This document shows positions 15,345 to 23,894 of a stretch of DNA of 64,000 nt, one piece after another (the first letter of the stretch is position 1; each line of letters starts with the position of its first letter). Under the pieces are notes generated by a model. That model was not told where the DNA came from, searched no databases, and was given only the letters and a program-made list of their open reading frames with translations. Both the position numbers and the translations under genes were made by a program. Location: NCBI RefSeq assembly GCF_020524285.1, contig NZ_JAIVKX010000016.1, positions 1 to 64,000 of the forward strand, read 5' to 3'. Origin of the DNA: Alloyangia pacifica (lineage in GTDB: Bacteria > Pseudomonadota > Alphaproteobacteria > Rhodobacterales > Rhodobacteraceae).

Positions 15345-15509
15345 TCACTTTGAAGAGAGATTCTCCTGCTCTTCGGCGCGCCGCAAGCCCTCCGAAAAAG
15401 CCACTTCCTCCACGCGCTCAAGAAAAAAACTCCGCGCCTTTTCGGTAAGTCCGTACCGGCTGATGTAGTCCGTCACTACGTCGCCCAAAGACACAGTTTT
15501 CGTCATCAT
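15345..15509 (-). CDS. 54-residue small protein, copy 1 of 2 in this window
   Basis: The ATG at 15509 is preceded by AAAGGAGTGCC. The product (starts MMTKTVSLGDVVTDYISRYG) is charged, probably helical, with a strongly amphipathic ARSFFLERVEEVAF segment and no membrane span. A second gene at 35086-35250 encodes a 54-residue homologue identical at 38 positions, so this is a real and selected gene family. Here it lies 118 bases upstream of a truncated integrase on the same strand. I do not recognise it; a small DNA-binding, antitoxin-like or element-regulatory protein is possible but unproven. Confidence 0.75.
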   Translation of the reverse strand: MMTKTVSLGDVVTDYISRYGLTEKARSFFLERVEEVAFSEGLRRAEEQENLSSK

Positions 15510-15797
15510 GGCACTCCTTTCTCTCGGCACATCATACAAATGAATTGCTGAATGAAAGGTTAAGGCTGCGCCTCAATGCGTCGCCCCGCGAACACCGGGA
15601 CTACCGAATGCCTGCCTAAGGCCTTCGAGGCCAAGCTCGTCGAGCTCCAGAACTGACTTACGTAGAATAGAAAGTCAGACTTTGCGGTCCGGCGTGAATT
15701 CACGACCTGAGCCAGACAAATCAGCGCCATCCCAGGAAGCCTGAGAGCCCCATGGCAAAGCAAAATGCTTAGCCATGAAATCGGGTCTGCCACATCT

Positions 15798-17171
15798 TTA
15801 TCCTAGGACGGCGCAGCGCAGTTCTACCAGCCCGCGCTCCATCAACTCCTCGGCTCCGGCCCTGTCCGAGGCCTCGACGTAGAGCCGCAGTTCCGGCGCG
15901 TTGCCCGAGGGGCGCACATGGACGATGCGGCCATCGGGCAGCGTCATGCGCACACCGTCGGTGAGATCGCAGGCGGCCTCCGCGGCGCTGAGCTGCGACA
16001 GGAACTCCGCCCGCGCGCCGGCATCCTCGCGCAGCTTCGCCACGAAGGGCTGCGAGGCCTCTTGCGGCACCTCCTGCAGCCGGTCGGCCATGGTGACCAC
16101 CGGCGGCTCGGCGGCGACGCGGGCCGAGACCGGGCCCTTCCCGGCGGCGATCAGCACCGTGATCAGCGGCAGCATGCAATCGCGCGTGGGCAGCGGCGCC
16201 AGAGTGCCGTCGGGCCCGGCGGCCTCGAACCCCAGCAGAAAGCCGCCGTTGGCCTCATAGCCCACCACCTTGCCGCCCAGCTCTTCCATACCGGCGATGA
16301 CGAAGGGCGAGCCGATGCGGGTGGTCAGCACCTTGCCAAAGCCCTTGCGGGTGACGCCGGAGTTCGAAGAGATCGGGGTGACTACGGCCTCCGCCCCCAG
16401 CGCTTCGGCGGTGATCTGGCCCATGATGTCGCCGGGCACGATTGTGCCGGTCTCATCGGCCAGCAGCGGCCGGTCGCTGTCGCCATCGGTCGACACCAGC
16501 GCGTCGAGCCCATGCTCGGCGACCCAGGCCTTGATCTGCGCGCGGGTCTCGGGGTCCACCGCCTCGGTGTCGACGGGGATGAAATGCTCGGAGCGGCCCA
16601 GTTCCAGGACCTCGGCGCCGAGGCCTTCCAGCATCGCCCGCAGATCGTCGCGGCCGACGGCGGAATGGGCATAAAGGCCGATGCGCTTGCCCGCCAGCGC
16701 CGTGCTCCCGAGCGTGCCGGTGTAGCGCGCGACGAAACGGGCGGCGGCCTGCGGGTCCTGCTCCAGCGTGCCTTCCGCGCTGCCCGCCGGGCGCCCGAGC
16801 GCCGCCGAGATCGCCGCCTCGTCGGCCTTGGTGATCTCGCCGGAGCGGGTGTAGAACTTCAGCCCGTTGCGGTCGGCGGGGATGTGACTGCCGGTGACCA
16901 TGATCGCCCCGGCGCCCATCTCCAGCGCGGCCAGCGCCAGCGCCGGGGTCGGCAGCGCGCCGCAGTCGATCACCCGCAGCCCTTCGGCGCGGGCGGCAGC
17001 GATGATGTCACCGGCGATGCGCGGGCTGGAGGGGCGCAGGTCCTGCCCGACGCAGAGCGTGCCGCCGTGATCGCAGGCGCTGGCAAAGGCGCGCACGTGA
17101 TCCGCCACCAGCTCGCGCGTCAACTCTACCACCAGGCCGCGCAGGCCGCTGGTTCCAAATTTGGCTGCCAT
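15798..17171 (-). CDS. phosphomannomutase/phosphoglucomutase
   Basis: This 457-residue alpha-D-phosphohexomutase carries the phosphoserine loop VTGSHIPADRNG (S95), the metal-binding TDGDSDRP, the sugar-binding GYEANGGF and a C-terminal phosphate-binding RPSGNAPELR. It interconverts hexose 6- and 1-phosphates in the cytoplasm, feeding nucleotide-sugar synthesis. The ATG at 17171 is chosen over an in-frame one 15 bases upstream because GAGAGG precedes it. It closes the kdsB-kdsA-mutase set, so it probably supplies mannose- or glucose-1-phosphate for the same surface polysaccharide. Mannose versus glucose specificity cannot be decided here. Confidence 0.9.
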   Translation of the reverse strand: MAAKFGTSGLRGLVVELTRELVADHVRAFASACDHGGTLCVGQDLRPSSPRIAGDIIAAARAEGLRVIDCGALPTPALALAALEMGAGAIMVTGSHIPADRNGLKFYTRSGEITKADEAAISAALGRPAGSAEGTLEQDPQAAARFVARYTGTLGSTALAGKRIGLYAHSAVGRDDLRAMLEGLGAEVLELGRSEHFIPVDTEAVDPETRAQIKAWVAEHGLDALVSTDGDSDRPLLADETGTIVPGDIMGQITAEALGAEAVVTPISSNSGVTRKGFGKVLTTRIGSPFVIAGMEELGGKVVGYEANGGFLLGFEAAGPDGTLAPLPTRDCMLPLITVLIAAGKGPVSARVAAEPPVVTMADRLQEVPQEASQPFVAKLREDAGARAEFLSQLSAAEAACDLTDGVRMTLPDGRIVHVRPSGNAPELRLYVEASDRAGAEELMERGLVELRCAVLG

Positions 17172-17216
17172 CTTCAACCTCTCCATGTCCGATGCCCGGC
17201 AGCCAGGGGCCGCGCC

Positions 17217-18038
17217 TCAGCCTACCTTGGCGATCTCGTCGAGCGCGCGCAGCTTGGCCAGCAGGCCGCCCAACTGATCGATCGGCACCATATTGGGACC
17301 GTCCGAGGGGGCGTTGTCTGGATCCTCATGGGTTTCAATGAAGACCGCGGCGCAGCCGACGGCGACGGCGGCACGGGCCAGCGTCGGCACGAACTGCCGC
17401 TGGCCGCCCGAGGAACTGCCCTGCCCGCCCGGCAGCTGCACCGAATGGGTCGCGTCAAAGACCACCGGGTAGCCGGTCTCCGCCATGATCGGCAGGCTGC
17501 GCATGTCCGAGACCAGCATATTGTAGCCAAAGCTCGCGCCGCGCTCGCAGAGCAGCAAGCGCTCGTTGCCGGTGCTGGCGATCTTGGCGGCCACATTGGC
17601 CATGTCCCAGGGCGCGAGGAACTGGCCCTTCTTGACGTTGATCGCCGCCCCGGTCTCGCCTGCGGCCAGCAGCAGATCGGTCTGGCGCGACAGGAACGCG
17701 GGGATCTGCAGGATGTCCACCGCCTGCGCCACCGCGGCGCATTGCTCGGCGGTGTGGATGTCGGTGAGCACCGGCACGCCGAACTCGGCGCCGATCTGCG
17801 ACAGGATCGTGAGGCCCGCCTCCATGCCGAGCCCGCGCTTGCCCGAGAGCGACGAGCGGTTGGCCTTGTCGAAACTGCCCTTGAACACCCAAGGCGTGCG
17901 CGCGGCCTCGGCGACGGCGGCGATCTTTTCGGCCAGCATGCGCGCGTGATCGAGGCTTTCGAGCTGGCAGGGCCCGGCGATCAGCGCCAGCGGCGCGTCA
18001 TTGGCAAAGGTGACGTCTTTGACCGTTACGGGTTTCAT
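17217..18038 (-). CDS. kdsA: 3-deoxy-8-phosphooctulonate (Kdo8P) synthase KdsA
   Basis: This 273-residue KdsA condenses phosphoenolpyruvate with arabinose 5-phosphate to give Kdo-8-phosphate. Diagnostic segments are present: LIAGPCQLES, FKGSFDKANRSS, VLTDIHTAEQC, PAFLSRQTDLL, NVKKGQFLAPWDM and FDATHSVQLPGGQG. The metal-type versus non-metal-type question turns on the residue before the KANRSS region and was not resolved. The start overlaps the kdsB stop as ATGA, so the pair is co-translated. Kdo is required for LPS core and for many capsules. Confidence 0.96.
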   Translation of the reverse strand: MKPVTVKDVTFANDAPLALIAGPCQLESLDHARMLAEKIAAVAEAARTPWVFKGSFDKANRSSLSGKRGLGMEAGLTILSQIGAEFGVPVLTDIHTAEQCAAVAQAVDILQIPAFLSRQTDLLLAAGETGAAINVKKGQFLAPWDMANVAAKIASTGNERLLLCERGASFGYNMLVSDMRSLPIMAETGYPVVFDATHSVQLPGGQGSSSGGQRQFVPTLARAAVAVGCAAVFIETHEDPDNAPSDGPNMVPIDQLGGLLAKLRALDEIAKVG

Positions 18039-18823
18039 GCGATGCCTTCCTTTTGCAGCACGGCCTCGATGCGGGCCACGTCGACGGGGTTGTTGAGCTC
18101 CCAGAACACCCGGCCGCGCGCCTCGACCGCAACGCAGGTGACCGGCGTGCCGTTCTCCAAAAACCGCAGCTGCTCGAGTCCCTCGGCGCGCTCCAGCGGA
18201 CCCTCGGGCCAGGTGGCGTAACGGGCCAGCGCGTCGGGGCGATAGCCGTAGACCCCCACATGATGCCAAACCTCGGGCGGGGTTTCGAGGTTGCCCACAT
18301 AGGGCAGCACTTCTTTGGAGAAATAGAGCGCCGTGCCATCGCTGCGCATCACCGCGGTGGTGCCCCCCACCCGGCCCGCGTGACGGTCCGAGACGAAATT
18401 GGCCAGCGTCTCGGGATCGGTCTTCAGCACCGGGGTGGCCATTTCGACCGCCGGGTTCTGCATGGCCTCGATCAGCGCCTCGATGAACCACGGCGGGGTC
18501 AGCGGCGCGTCGCCCTGCAGGTTGATGATGATGTCCGGCGCCTTCTCCAGCTGCGCCACGCCCTCGGCGCAGCGTTCGGTGCCGTTGCGCGCCGTCTCCG
18601 AGGTCATCAGCACCTCGGCGCCAAAGCCGCGCGCCGCCTCGGCGATGCGGTCATCATCGGTCAGCACATAAACCGCCGAGACACCTTTGACGCTCTGCGC
18701 CGCGTCCCAGGCGCGCTCGATCAGCGATTTCTTCTCGCCATTGGCGCCGGTCAGCTCGACCAGCGGTTTACCAGGGTAACGCGACGAGGCGTAGCGGGCG
18801 GGGATGAAGATGACAGCGCTCAT
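18035..18823 (-). CDS. kdsB: CMP-Kdo synthetase (3-deoxy-manno-octulosonate cytidylyltransferase) KdsB
   Basis: This 262-residue cytidylyltransferase activates Kdo with CTP before transfer to lipid A or capsule. The N-terminal nucleotide-binding sequence (IPARYASSRYPGKPL), the VYVLTDDDRI and IINLQGDAPL Asp motifs and the HHVGVYGYR segment match KdsB. It opens the kdsB-kdsA-mutase operon, 38 bases after a minus-strand hairpin with a T-rich tail, so its promoter must lie very close or transcription must pass that terminator from the rfb genes. Confidence 0.94.
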   Translation of the reverse strand: MSAVIFIPARYASSRYPGKPLVELTGANGEKKSLIERAWDAAQSVKGVSAVYVLTDDDRIAEAARGFGAEVLMTSETARNGTERCAEGVAQLEKAPDIIINLQGDAPLTPPWFIEALIEAMQNPAVEMATPVLKTDPETLANFVSDRHAGRVGGTTAVMRSDGTALYFSKEVLPYVGNLETPPEVWHHVGVYGYRPDALARYATWPEGPLERAEGLEQLRFLENGTPVTCVAVEARGRVFWELNNPVDVARIEAVLQKEGIA

Positions 18824-18860
18824 GGCCGCGCCCCGGCGCAGCGCAGTTGTACGGAAAAGA

Positions 18861-18875
18861 CCGCCCGGAGGGCGG
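18861..18875 (-). terminator. intrinsic terminator or attenuator between rfbA and kdsB
   Basis: On the minus strand CCGCCC-TCC-GGGCGG forms a perfect 6-base stem followed by TCTTTTCC. It lies 126 bases after the rfbA stop and just before the kdsB start, so it may end the rfb transcript or attenuate expression of the kds genes. Confidence 0.55.
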
Positions 18876-19000
18876 CGGAGTAAGATTGACGCATCGGGAC
18901 CACCCGCCTCGAGAAATTTCCTGCTGGATAGCCCGGGCGCAGGCGGCGGATCAACCGAAACCGCCGTTTGAGTTGCTTTGCGGGATGATGCGGCCGCAAG

Positions 19001-19879
19001 TCATGAGCTCAGCAGCGCCTCAAGATAGGCACCATAGCCGTTCTTGCGGAATTTTTCGGCGCGTGCCGCCAGCGCTGCGCGGTCGAGCCAGCCCATCTGG
19101 AAGGCGATCTCATCGGGGCTGCCCACCTGCTGGCCCTGGCGCTCGGTGAGCGTGCGCACGAAGTTGCCCGCGTCCAGCAGAGAGCCATGCGTGCCGGTGT
19201 CGAGCCAAGCATAGCCGCGGCCCATGCGCTTCACGTCGAGCGCGCCCTCGTGCAGATACATCTCCAGAAGCGTGGTGATCTCCAACTCGCCGCGCGGCGA
19301 GGGCTGCACCTGACGCGCCCGCTCGGGGGCCGTGCCGTCGAGGAAGTAGAGCCCGGTCACCGCGTAGTTCGACGGCGGCACCGCGGGTTTTTCGATGATC
19401 GAGGTGGCGCGGAAATCCTCGTCGAAATCCACCACGCCGTAGCGCTCGGGATCAGCCACGTGATAGCCGAAGACCGTGCCGCCGCTCTCTCGCGCATCGG
19501 CCTCGGCCATCATGTCCGGCAGCCCGTGGCCGAAGAAGATATTGTCGCCCAGCACCAGCGCCGAGGGCGCGCCATCAAGGAAGTCTTCGGCCAGCAGATA
19601 GGCCTGCGCCAGCCCGTCGGGGCTGGGCTGCACCACATAGGTCAGCGAAATGCCCCATTGGCTGCCATCGCCCAGCGTGCGCTGGAACTGCGCCTGATCC
19701 TGCGGCGTGGTGATCAGGCAGATCTCGCGGATCCCGGCCAGCATCAGAACGCTCAGCGGATAGTAGATCATCGGCTTGTCATAGACCGGCAGCAGCTGTT
19801 TCGACACGCCGATGGTGATCGGATAGAGCCGCGTGCCCGAGCCGCCGGCGAGAATGATGCCCTTGCGTTGCTGTGCCAT
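19001..19879 (-). CDS. rfbA: glucose-1-phosphate thymidylyltransferase RfbA/RmlA
   Basis: This 292-residue enzyme makes dTDP-glucose from glucose-1-phosphate and dTTP, the first dTDP-rhamnose step. The nucleotidyltransferase signature is clear ([75 protein letters not shown]). AAGGGG lies upstream of the ATG at 19879. It is the last gene of rfbC-rfbB-rfbA, two bases after rfbB. Confidence 0.95.
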   Translation of the reverse strand: MAQQRKGIILAGGSGTRLYPITIGVSKQLLPVYDKPMIYYPLSVLMLAGIREICLITTPQDQAQFQRTLGDGSQWGISLTYVVQPSPDGLAQAYLLAEDFLDGAPSALVLGDNIFFGHGLPDMMAEADARESGGTVFGYHVADPERYGVVDFDEDFRATSIIEKPAVPPSNYAVTGLYFLDGTAPERARQVQPSPRGELEITTLLEMYLHEGALDVKRMGRGYAWLDTGTHGSLLDAGNFVRTLTERQGQQVGSPDEIAFQMGWLDRAALAARAEKFRKNGYGAYLEALLSS

Positions 19880-19881
19880 GT

Positions 19882-20928
19882 TTACCCCTTCCCCAGCCGC
19901 TGCCCGACGCCGTGCCGCGCCTGCAGCGGGCGCCACCAAGCCTCGTTGTTGAGATACCATTCCACGGTCTTCTCGAGGCCCTCCTCGACCGTCACCGAGG
20001 GGCGCCAGCCCAGCTCGTCCCTGATGCGGCTCGGGTCGATCGCGTAACGCGCATCATGGCCCGGGCGGTCGGTGACGAAGCAAATCTGATCGGCGTAGGA
20101 GCCGCTCTCCTTCGGGCGTTTGCTATCAAGAATGGCGCAGAGCGTTTTCACCAGCTCGAGGTTGCTGCGCTCGTTCTCGCCGCCGATGTTGTAGCTGCGC
20201 CCCAGCGCGCCCTTCTCCACCACCAGCAGCAGCGCGTCGGCGTGATCCTCGACGTAGAGCCAGTCGCGGATGTTCTCGCCCGTGCCGTAGATCGGCAGCG
20301 GCTTTCCGGCCAGCGCGTTCAGGATCACCACCGGAATGAGTTTTTCCGGGAAATGATAGGGTCCGTAGTTGTTGCTGCAGTTGGTCAGCACCACCGGCAG
20401 CCCGTAGGTCTCGTGCCAGGCGCGCACCAGATGGTCCGAGCTGGCCTTGGAGGCCGAATAGGGCGAGCGCGGATCATAGGGCGTGTCTTCGGTGAACTGG
20501 ACCTCCGAGTCGGCGGGCAGCGAGCCGAAGACCTCATCGGTGGAAATATGGTGGAATCGGAAGCTCTCGGGCTTGCCCTGCTGGGTCCAATAGGCCCGCG
20601 CGGCTTCCAGCATATTGAAGGTGCCGGTGATATTGGTCTCGATGAAATCGCCCGGCCCGTCGATCGAGCGGTCGACATGGCTCTCGGCGGCGAGATGCAT
20701 CACCGCGTCGGGGGTGTGCGCCGCAAACACCCGGTCGAGCGCCGCGCGGTCGCGGATGTCGGCCTGCTCGAAGGCATAGGCCGGGCTGTCGGCGGCTTCG
20801 GCCACGTTGTCGAGGCATGCGGCATAGGTCAGCGCGTCGAGGTTCACCACCTCATGACCGCGCGCCACCGCCAGCCGCACCACGGCCGATCCGATGAAGC
20901 CGGCGCCGCCGGTGATCAGCAGTTTCAT
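19882..20928 (-). CDS. rfbB: dTDP-glucose 4,6-dehydratase RfbB/RmlB
   Basis: This 348-residue extended SDR has an NAD-binding GGAGFIGS at its N-terminus, [12 protein letters not shown], the catalytic STDEVFGSL region, [10 protein letters not shown] (Tyr/Lys) and [17 protein letters not shown]. It converts dTDP-glucose to dTDP-4-keto-6-deoxyglucose. The ATG at 20928 is preferred to a TTG 18 bases upstream. It lies seven bases after rfbC and two before rfbA. The C-terminus ([19 protein letters not shown]) is complete. Confidence 0.95.
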   Translation of the reverse strand: MKLLITGGAGFIGSAVVRLAVARGHEVVNLDALTYAACLDNVAEAADSPAYAFEQADIRDRAALDRVFAAHTPDAVMHLAAESHVDRSIDGPGDFIETNITGTFNMLEAARAYWTQQGKPESFRFHHISTDEVFGSLPADSEVQFTEDTPYDPRSPYSASKASSDHLVRAWHETYGLPVVLTNCSNNYGPYHFPEKLIPVVILNALAGKPLPIYGTGENIRDWLYVEDHADALLLVVEKGALGRSYNIGGENERSNLELVKTLCAILDSKRPKESGSYADQICFVTDRPGHDARYAIDPSRIRDELGWRPSVTVEEGLEKTVEWYLNNEAWWRPLQARHGVGQRLGKG

Positions 20929-20935
20929 CTGGGTC

Positions 20936-21499
20936 TTATCCTTCAAAGGTGAACGGGCTGTTGAAATCCTTCAGGAAGGGCGCGGCGGCGTCCTTCTCCG
21001 ACAGCACAGCGTCCGAAAGGTCCACGCCCCAGTCGATGCCGATGTCCGGATCGTCGAAGCGCACCGCACCGTCGCACTCGGGGGCGTAGTAATCGGTGCA
21101 TTTGTAGATGATCTCGGTGTCCGGCTCGAGCGTGGTAAAGCCGTGCAGAAAGCCTGCCGGGATCATCAGCTGACGGCCGTTCTCGAAGCTCAGCTCCTCG
21201 CCGACCCATTGGCCATAGGTGGGCGAGCCTTTGCGGATGTCGACGGCGACATCGAAGAGCCGACCCTTGCCGCAGCGCACCAGCTTGGCCTGCGCATGCG
21301 GCGGCGCTTGAAAATGCAGCCCGCGCACGGTGCCCACTTTAGCCGACAACGAGTGGTTGTCCTGCACGAACGCGATGTCGATGCCCGCCTCGGCGAAGGC
21401 CTTGCGGCTGTAGCTTTCAGAAAAAAATCCGCGGTGGTCGCCGAACCGGCGCGGGGTCAGAACCATAACGCCCTGCAGTTTCGTCGGTTCGATTTTCAC
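20936..21499 (-). CDS. rfbC: dTDP-4-dehydrorhamnose 3,5-epimerase RfbC/RmlC
   Basis: This 187-residue cupin epimerase has [39 protein letters not shown] (catalytic His) and [12 protein letters not shown]. It epimerises the 4-keto sugar made by RfbB. The start is GTG at 21499 with AAGGG about 8 bases upstream. It leads the rfb operon. The fourth enzyme of dTDP-L-rhamnose synthesis, RfbD/RmlD reductase, is not in the window, so it is elsewhere or the sugar made is different. Confidence 0.94.
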   Translation of the reverse strand: MKIEPTKLQGVMVLTPRRFGDHRGFFSESYSRKAFAEAGIDIAFVQDNHSLSAKVGTVRGLHFQAPPHAQAKLVRCGKGRLFDVAVDIRKGSPTYGQWVGEELSFENGRQLMIPAGFLHGFTTLEPDTEIIYKCTDYYAPECDGAVRFDDPDIGIDWGVDLSDAVLSEKDAAAPFLKDFNSPFTFEG

Positions 21500-21776
21500 C
21501 CGTCGCGCCCTTCAAATCAGAAAACACCGAGTGACTAACACAACTCCGATCCTGTTTCCCGTACCGCTCCCAACAAAATGAACAGCGTGTCTTCTTGGCA
21601 TGTTCAGAAAAGTCTCCCCACTAACCTCCAACGGAAACATGCACATTCGCGCTGGCTCGCGCTCCATCGCACGGCCATTACTGCAAGGTTCGAGAAGCGT
21701 CTTAGGTAGGCAGGCTGCTCATTGAGCTGGTGAGCAAACAAAAGATCGACGGCGTCTATGTCGTACAGCATTTCAC

Positions 21777-21780
21777 TTAG
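21777..21780. repeat. target-site duplication TTAG, left copy
   Basis: TTAG at 21777-21780 is repeated at 23133-23136, immediately outside the two inverted repeats of the adjacent IS. This marks simple transposition and fixes the element ends. Confidence 0.85.
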
Positions 21781-23132
21781 CAGGCTGCTGAAAAACTCCG
21801 GTCTCGACGCGCATCGAGGAACATGATTCATCGCCACCATGGTATGACGGAGGTGGCGATGCGCGGATCGGACGAGGTGACGGGGTCACTGTTCAGCTAT
21901 ATCGATCTTGAGGAGCGCATCCCGTCCCGGCATCCGCTGCGCAAGATCAGATCCGTCGTCAACGATGCCCTGCGTTCACTGGATGCCGAGTTCGATCGAC
22001 TTTATGCGGGTGAAGGCCGTCCTTCCATTGCGCCGGAACGCTTGATCCGCGCCAGCCTGTTGCAAATCCTCTACTCAATACGATCCGAGCGGCAGCTCGT
22101 GGAGCAGATGGACTACAACTTGCTGTTCCGGTGGTTCGTAGGCCTCGGAATAGATGACGCGGTGTGGGTCCCCACGGTGTTCACGAAGAACCGCGACCGG
22201 CTGCTGAGCACGGACATGTCCCGCAAGATCATGGCCGCCATCCTGGCGCATCGCGAGGTCGCGCCGCTGCTGTCCGACGATCATTTCTCGGTCGACGGAA
22301 CGCTGGTGAAGGCCTGGGCATCCATGAAGAGCTTCCAGCCGAAGGACAGTGCGATGCCCGACCGGGACGACGATCCGGGTGATCCGCCAGATGACCGTGT
22401 ATCGCCAACATCGTCTCCTGACCAATCCACTGCCGAGCCCAAACCCATGCCCCGTCCCGCGCGCCGCAGCCGCAATGCCGAAGTCGATTTTCGTGGCGAA
22501 CGTCGGTCGAACGCGACGCACGCGTCGATGACTGATCCCGAGGCCCGGCTGTTCAAGAAGTCGCCCGGCGCTGGCGCGGTGCTATGCTTCATGGGGCATA
22601 GCCTGATGGAGAACCGTTCCGGCCTGATCGTGCAGGCCGACCTCACGCAAGCTGACGGGCACGCCGAGCGCCGTGCCGCCATCGACATGCTCCATCGGCA
22701 CTCGCCCGGATCGACGCGGCGTCTGACCCTGGCAGCGGATCGTGGCTACGACAGCGCCGACTTCGTCGCCGAACTGCGCCAGATGGTGGTGACGCCGCAT
22801 GTCGCCCAGAAGTCCCGCCATTCTGCCATCGACGGTCTGACCACCCGACATCCCGGCTATGCCAAATCCCAGCGATGCCGAAAGAAGATCGAGGAACCCT
22901 TCGGCTGGGCCAAGACCGTCGGCGGCCTGACACAGACCATGTATCGCGGCATAGAGCGCGTGCGCGCCCGCTTTACGCTGACAATGGCGGCCTGCAATCT
23001 CGCAAGGCTGCCGAAACTGCTGGCGGCCTGACCGGGGAAGCCGCAGTCAGGTCTGCCTGCGCATGCTCCAGCCCCACCCAGCATCCGCGTCGAGGGAAAC
23101 CATCCCTCACGCGGGCGTTTTTCAGCGGCCTG
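21781..23132 (+). mobile_element. IS5/IS1182-like insertion sequence, 1352 bp, intact
   Basis: Terminal inverted repeats start CAGGCTGCTGAAAAACTCC on the left and CAGGCCGCTGAAAAACGCC (reverse complement) on the right, 17 of 19 bases identical. A single transposase gene fills the element. Both ends are bordered by TTAG, a 4-bp target duplication. Removing the element restores a small frame on the minus strand, but that host frame is not a recognised gene. Confidence 0.88.
21859..23031 (+). CDS. IS5/IS1182-like DDE transposase
   Basis: This protein of about 390 residues has the N-terminal region typical of the group (HPLRKIRSVVNDALRSLD; ERLIRASLLQILYSIRSERQ) and DDE-type acidic motifs: DDHFSVDGTLVKAW, LAADRGYDSADF and a late ...KKIEEPFGWAKTVGG. 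The ATG at 21859 follows GGAGGTGGCG, better than the ATG at 21823. A central low-complexity Asp/Pro-rich stretch links the two halves, as is usual here. The gene is intact, so the element is probably active or recently active. Confidence 0.9.
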   Translation: MRGSDEVTGSLFSYIDLEERIPSRHPLRKIRSVVNDALRSLDAEFDRLYAGEGRPSIAPERLIRASLLQILYSIRSERQLVEQMDYNLLFRWFVGLGIDDAVWVPTVFTKNRDRLLSTDMSRKIMAAILAHREVAPLLSDDHFSVDGTLVKAWASMKSFQPKDSAMPDRDDDPGDPPDDRVSPTSSPDQSTAEPKPMPRPARRSRNAEVDFRGERRSNATHASMTDPEARLFKKSPGAGAVLCFMGHSLMENRSGLIVQADLTQADGHAERRAAIDMLHRHSPGSTRRLTLAADRGYDSADFVAELRQMVVTPHVAQKSRHSAIDGLTTRHPGYAKSQRCRKKIEEPFGWAKTVGGLTQTMYRGIERVRARFTLTMAACNLARLPKLLAA

Positions 23133-23136
23133 TTAG
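23133..23136. repeat. target-site duplication TTAG, right copy
   Basis: This is the partner of TTAG at 21777-21780 and borders the right inverted repeat of the IS. Confidence 0.85.
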
Positions 23137-23288
23137 CACGACGTGCGTCGAGTGCATGAAGCGAAAGACCTGGTGTTCCCGGATTCTCCTAGCAAGGCAT
23201 GCGGCGCGCACAACCCTCTGATGGCTGACAGCTTTTCACCTGCACGCCCTTGCTCAGCGAAGGGACATGTTCCTCGCCGTGAAACGGC

Positions 23289-23334
23289 TTCGACACTTCA
23301 CACACGAATGACAATGTTTCGACACTTCGCACAC
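23289..23334. repeat. two 17-bp direct repeats TTCGACACTTC(A/G)CACAC
   Basis: Copies at 23289-23305 and 23318-23334 match at 16 of 17 positions, 29 bases apart. Tandem spaced repeats of this kind occur at the ends of IS21-like elements, where the transposase binds. No istA/istB remnant is seen nearby, so an orphan element end is only a guess. Confidence 0.4.
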
Positions 23335-23435
23335 ACCGACGCGCATCATGCGTTTCAGGCCGCCATGCGGCGTCCGCCATACCCTGCTCTGGATTCCCAT
23401 ATGCGCTGACCTGCTCCCCATAGAGTCCGCGGTTA

Positions 23436-23627
23436 TTAGTTCGCTCTGTTCAGGGTTTGGTCCTCTACTGACCGTTGGTGATACTCCCACGGGGTGAGCC
23501 CGTCGAGGCTCGTGTGATCCACGCCGATAGACACGCGGATCAATCCCGGCCAAGGCACAGGCCCGCCGCTGGTTGTAGCTCTTCTCTGTCATGGCCCAGT
23601 CCACTGCTCGTCGCCTTGCACCGGGCT
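23436..23627 (-). pseudogene. IS3 OrfB remnant with its catalytic core deleted
   Basis: The N-terminal OrfB piece (AVDWAMTEKSYNQRRACALA, then GIDPRVYR) joins abruptly, in a different frame, to the C-terminal piece (HTSLDGLTPWEYHQRSVED, ending QTLNRAN and stop). The whole DDE core between them is missing. The junction is near 23519-23525. Upstream, GGGAAAAAACTTC at the orfA end is a classic slippery region for the usual -1 frameshift. Confidence 0.8.
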
Positions 23628-23894
23628 TCAGAAGTTTTTTCCCAGCATCTCCTTGAGCGTGGCCACATCCAGCATCTGCTCCGCGAGCATCTTCTTGAGC
23701 TTCGCGTTCTCAGCCTCCAAGGTCTTCAGCCGTTTGGCCTCCGACACCTCCATGCCGCCATACTTCGAGCGCCACTTGTAGAATGTGCCCTCACTGATGC
23801 CATGCTTCCGGCAGAGCTCCTTGGCGCCTATCCCGGCCTGGTGCTCTTTCAGGATGCCAATGATCTGCTCTTCGCTGAAACGGCTTTTCCGCAT
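23628..23894 (-). CDS. IS3-family transposase OrfA in the deleted element
   Basis: An intact 88-residue OrfA has the helix-turn-helix FSEEQIIGILKEHQAG to GISEGTFYKWRSKYGG and a leucine-rich coiled coil (LKTLEAENAKLKKMLAEQML). GGAG lies 9 bases before the ATG. Because orfB is gutted, this OrfA cannot form an active OrfAB transposase, but it can still bind the inverted repeats and may inhibit transposition of full-length copies elsewhere. Confidence 0.88.
   Translation of the reverse strand: MRKSRFSEEQIIGILKEHQAGIGAKELCRKHGISEGTFYKWRSKYGGMEVSEAKRLKTLEAENAKLKKMLAEQMLDVATLKEMLGKNF

Noticed and set aside
14472-15797. A tRNA or att site as integration target for the integrase remnant
   Set aside because: No cloverleaf, TTCGA-type T-loop or long flanking direct repeat could be found by eye around the integrase.
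15918-18221. A 767-codon open frame on the plus strand across the mutase and kdsA genes
   Set aside because: It is antisense to two genes with complete catalytic motifs; the translation is His/Arg/Gly-rich with no domain, a typical GC-rich shadow frame.
17217-18491. N-terminal extension of kdsA into kdsB
   Set aside because: KdsA homology starts at MKPVTV at 18038 and the extension overlaps kdsB in another frame.
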